Shown: positions 7,023 through 7,874 of the stretch, piece by piece
Position numbering within the stretch: the first letter of the stretch is position 1
Layout: each line of letters starts with the position of its first letter
Origin: SLSG01 sp041690235
GTDB taxonomy: Bacteria > Bacteroidota > Bacteroidia > Bacteroidales > UBA7960
Assembly: GCA_041690235.1 (NCBI GenBank)
Contig: JAWLHS010000114.1
Location: 1-7,874 of the forward strand
Reading direction: 5' to 3'
DNA: 7,874 bases
The notes under the pieces: generated by a model
What the model was told of the DNA's origin: nothing
Database searches by the model: none
What the model saw: only the letters and a program-made list of their open reading frames with translations
Program-made: the position numbers and the translations under genes

Positions 7023-7052
7023 CAAATTAAAAAAAAAAAACGATAAAAGCAA
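7023..7052 (-). promoter_or_regulatory. Promoter of the small protein / GLPGLI / receptor operon
   Basis: On the minus strand, CTTGC supplies a -33 TTG at 7052-7050. After exactly 19 bp comes TTAATTTG at 7030-7023, one mismatch from the Bacteroidota -7 consensus TAnnTTTG. The start codon at 6985 lies 37 bp downstream of the box. The spacer and the edge of the -7 box include a run of 12 identical bases (A on the plus strand, 7029-7040). Changes in that run would change the -33/-7 spacing. I see no other promoter before the two downstream genes. Confidence 0.55.
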
Positions 7053-7478
7053 GAGTTTGCAAAATTTAATTTATCACTTATGCGCGTTATTGCTTATTGC
7101 ATCGAGTTAATTTACCTTTATAGCTGTTTAGGTTGTATTGGGTTTGGCCATCAAGCCTGTTGTTGAAACCAGAGGGATAGTACCACATCGTGCAAAAAGT
7201 TCTGAACATTTTCCTGAATGACCAACTCCTTTATCCGCTGTAGGCGATCAGCGGTGATCGGCTGATTGGCGCCACAGAACAAAGGGGTTGGCATTTTCTG
7301 ACCCCTCTGTCCGTTCACATAGACAAGTCAGCTGTTTCAACCTAACTCATTAGGCCTGGAGTTGGATCAAAGTGGGCTCGACTCCCTCTTAACCCCTATA
7401 GCATTTTCCGCAAAAATGTCGAAGCAGCTGGGCCAAAATCACGCCCAAATCAAAAATTGTGTTTCAAATTGTGTTCGC
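7053..7478. other. Gene-poor region between the peptide operon promoter and the tRNA terminator
   Basis: Apart from the doubtful 47-codon ORF, this stretch holds only short repeats. There is a tandem 7-mer ttattgc at 7087-7100. Imperfect inverted arms lie at 7245-7252 and 7261-7268 (one G-T pair). A 6-bp inverted repeat aggggt/acccct lies at 7283-7288 and 7301-7306. The other frames are broken by stops every few dozen codons. No RNA gene, insertion-sequence ends or attachment-site duplication of the tRNA 3' end was seen. Confidence 0.5.
7151..7294 (-). CDS. Possible 47-residue ORF or gene remnant, function unknown
   Basis: An ATG at 7294 opens a 47-codon frame ending at TGA (7153-7151); the frame itself stays open back to a TGA at 7330. 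The product starts MPTPLFCGANQPITADRLQR and continues with a segment that looks helical and amphipathic, then ends in LWFQQQA. It has no signal peptide or known motif that I recognise. The amino acid mix looks like a real protein rather than noise, but there is no promoter or conserved neighbour to support expression. It may be a remnant of a larger gene, a small gene, or a chance frame. Confidence 0.22.
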   Translation of the reverse strand: MPTPLFCGANQPITADRLQRIKELVIQENVQNFLHDVVLSLWFQQQA

Positions 7479-7514
7479 AAAAAAAACCACCCACAGGTTT
7501 TACCCTGTAAGTGG
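7479..7514 (-). terminator. Rho-independent terminator of tRNA-Arg
   Basis: On the minus strand CCACTTACAGG (7514-7504) pairs with CCTGTGGGTGG (7497-7487) to give an 11-bp stem with two G-U pairs and a 6-nt loop. Eight T follow directly (plus-strand A run 7479-7486). It begins 9 bp past the tRNA CCA end, so it ends that transcript. Confidence 0.9.
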
Positions 7515-7523
7515 CTGATTATC

Positions 7524-7600
7524 TGGTGACTCCGCCAGGACTCAAACCTGGAACCTTCTGATCCGTAGTCAGATGCTCTATTCAATTAAGCTACGGAGCC
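7524..7600 (-). tRNA. tRNA-Arg (anticodon ACG)
   Basis: The minus strand from 7600 to 7524 folds into a full 77-nt cloverleaf with encoded CCA. The acceptor GGCTCCG pairs with CGGAGTC (one G-U), the D arm is GCTT/GAGC, and the anticodon stem is TCTGA/TCAGA around loop CTACGGA, giving anticodon ACG. The variable loop is AGGTT and the T arm CCAGG/CCTGG. ACG is the usual bacterial tRNA-Arg whose A34 is normally edited to inosine. Two normally fixed bases differ together: position 19 in the D loop is A (GA instead of GG) and position 56 in the T loop is T (TTTGAGT instead of TTC), so the elbow pair G19-C56 would be A19-U56. The gene has its own -7 box and terminator. Confidence 0.95.
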
Positions 7601-7611
7601 AATTGCGTCTG

Positions 7612-7619
7612 CAAAATTA
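7612..7619 (-). promoter_or_regulatory. -7 box of the tRNA-Arg promoter
   Basis: On the minus strand the bases read TAATTTTG, a full match to TAnnTTTG, 11 bp before the mature tRNA 5' end, leaving room for a start just upstream. The -33 region about 20 bp upstream reads TTTTC instead of TTTG, so the upstream half is weak. Confidence 0.5.
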
Positions 7620-7685
7620 CGAATTTTTTGCAATCCAGAAAACCTTTTTTCTTTTTTGTACTTCCGGCTGGCGGTGTATCAGCGC

Positions 7686-7874
7686 CTATTCGTATTTCAG
7701 GGCCTCCGCCGCATTGACCCGGGCGGTCTTCAAGGCGTGGTATGAAATGGTGATCCAGGCGGCAAGGATGCATACCAGGGGTCCGACAACAAACAGCAAC
7801 AAGCTGATATCCTGTCGGTAGGCAAATGTTTCCAGCCAACGGCCAAGAACCAGCCAGGCAACGGGCCAGGCCAA
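7686..7874 (-). CDS. FtsX/MacB-type ABC transporter permease, C-terminal fragment
   Basis: Only the last 63 codons are present; the frame is open to the window edge at 7874, so the start is outside and the TTG there is internal. The fragment has the end of an FtsX-type permease: AWLVLGRWLETFAYRQDIS, a final membrane helix around LLLFVVGPLVCILAAWITIS, and a cytoplasmic tail ALKTARVNAAEALKYE, which matches the usual A.....NP.EALR.E ending of this family. Such permeases work with an ABC ATPase in export or in moving lipoproteins and peptides; the substrate cannot be told from this piece. The tRNA-Arg begins 85 bp downstream on the same strand. No separate terminator is seen between them. Confidence 0.88.
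   Translation of the reverse strand: MAWPVAWLVLGRWLETFAYRQDISLLLFVVGPLVCILAAWITISYHALKTARVNAAEALKYE

Noticed and set aside
7053..7478. An integrated element using the tRNA-Arg 3' end as attachment site
   Set aside because: No repeat of the tRNA 3' end and no integrase or other mobile-element gene is seen in the window.

Overview
The window reads as a piece of a Bacteroidota chromosome. Evidence: a GLPGLI-family periplasmic protein followed directly by a CarboxypepD_reg-like/TonB-receptor-like outer membrane protein, promoter boxes of the Bacteroidota type (TTG-N19-TAnnTTTG), A-rich leaders without Shine-Dalgarno sequences, and signal peptides ending in A-Q or S-Q. Every gene I can support lies on the minus strand, so the region is read from right to left.

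Right end (7874 to 7479): the C-terminal tail of an FtsX-type ABC transporter permease enters from outside the window. It is followed by a tRNA-Arg(ACG) with its own -7 box, an encoded CCA end and a clear Rho-independent terminator. About 420 bases (7053-7478) then hold no firm gene, only a 47-codon ORF of uncertain status and several short inverted repeats.

Centre (7052 to 3149): the main point of interest. A promoter with a 12-A run (12 T on the coding strand) in its spacer precedes a 74-residue secreted, very acidic, five-cysteine protein of no family I recognise. A perfect 12-bp stem-loop separates it from the GLPGLI gene, which is followed after 34 bp by an 878-residue TonB-receptor-like barrel protein. 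With no other promoter visible, these three probably form one transcript: small exported polypeptide, periplasmic GLPGLI protein, outer membrane receptor. The GLPGLI/receptor pairing is familiar in Bacteroidota but has no settled function. The small Cys-rich gene at the head, with its apparent control elements, is the candidate for an undescribed system, for example a secreted peptide handled by the two downstream proteins.

Left end (3148 to 1): a 405-bp intergenic region with a 16-bp-period tandem repeat, a partial promoter and a 14-bp palindrome leads into an ornithine cyclodeaminase/mu-crystallin family gene. After 74 bp comes a large lipoprotein zinc metallopeptidase (HELGH) that runs off the left edge. 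These two may form a second operon for amino acid or peptide use, but the link rests only on their order and spacing.
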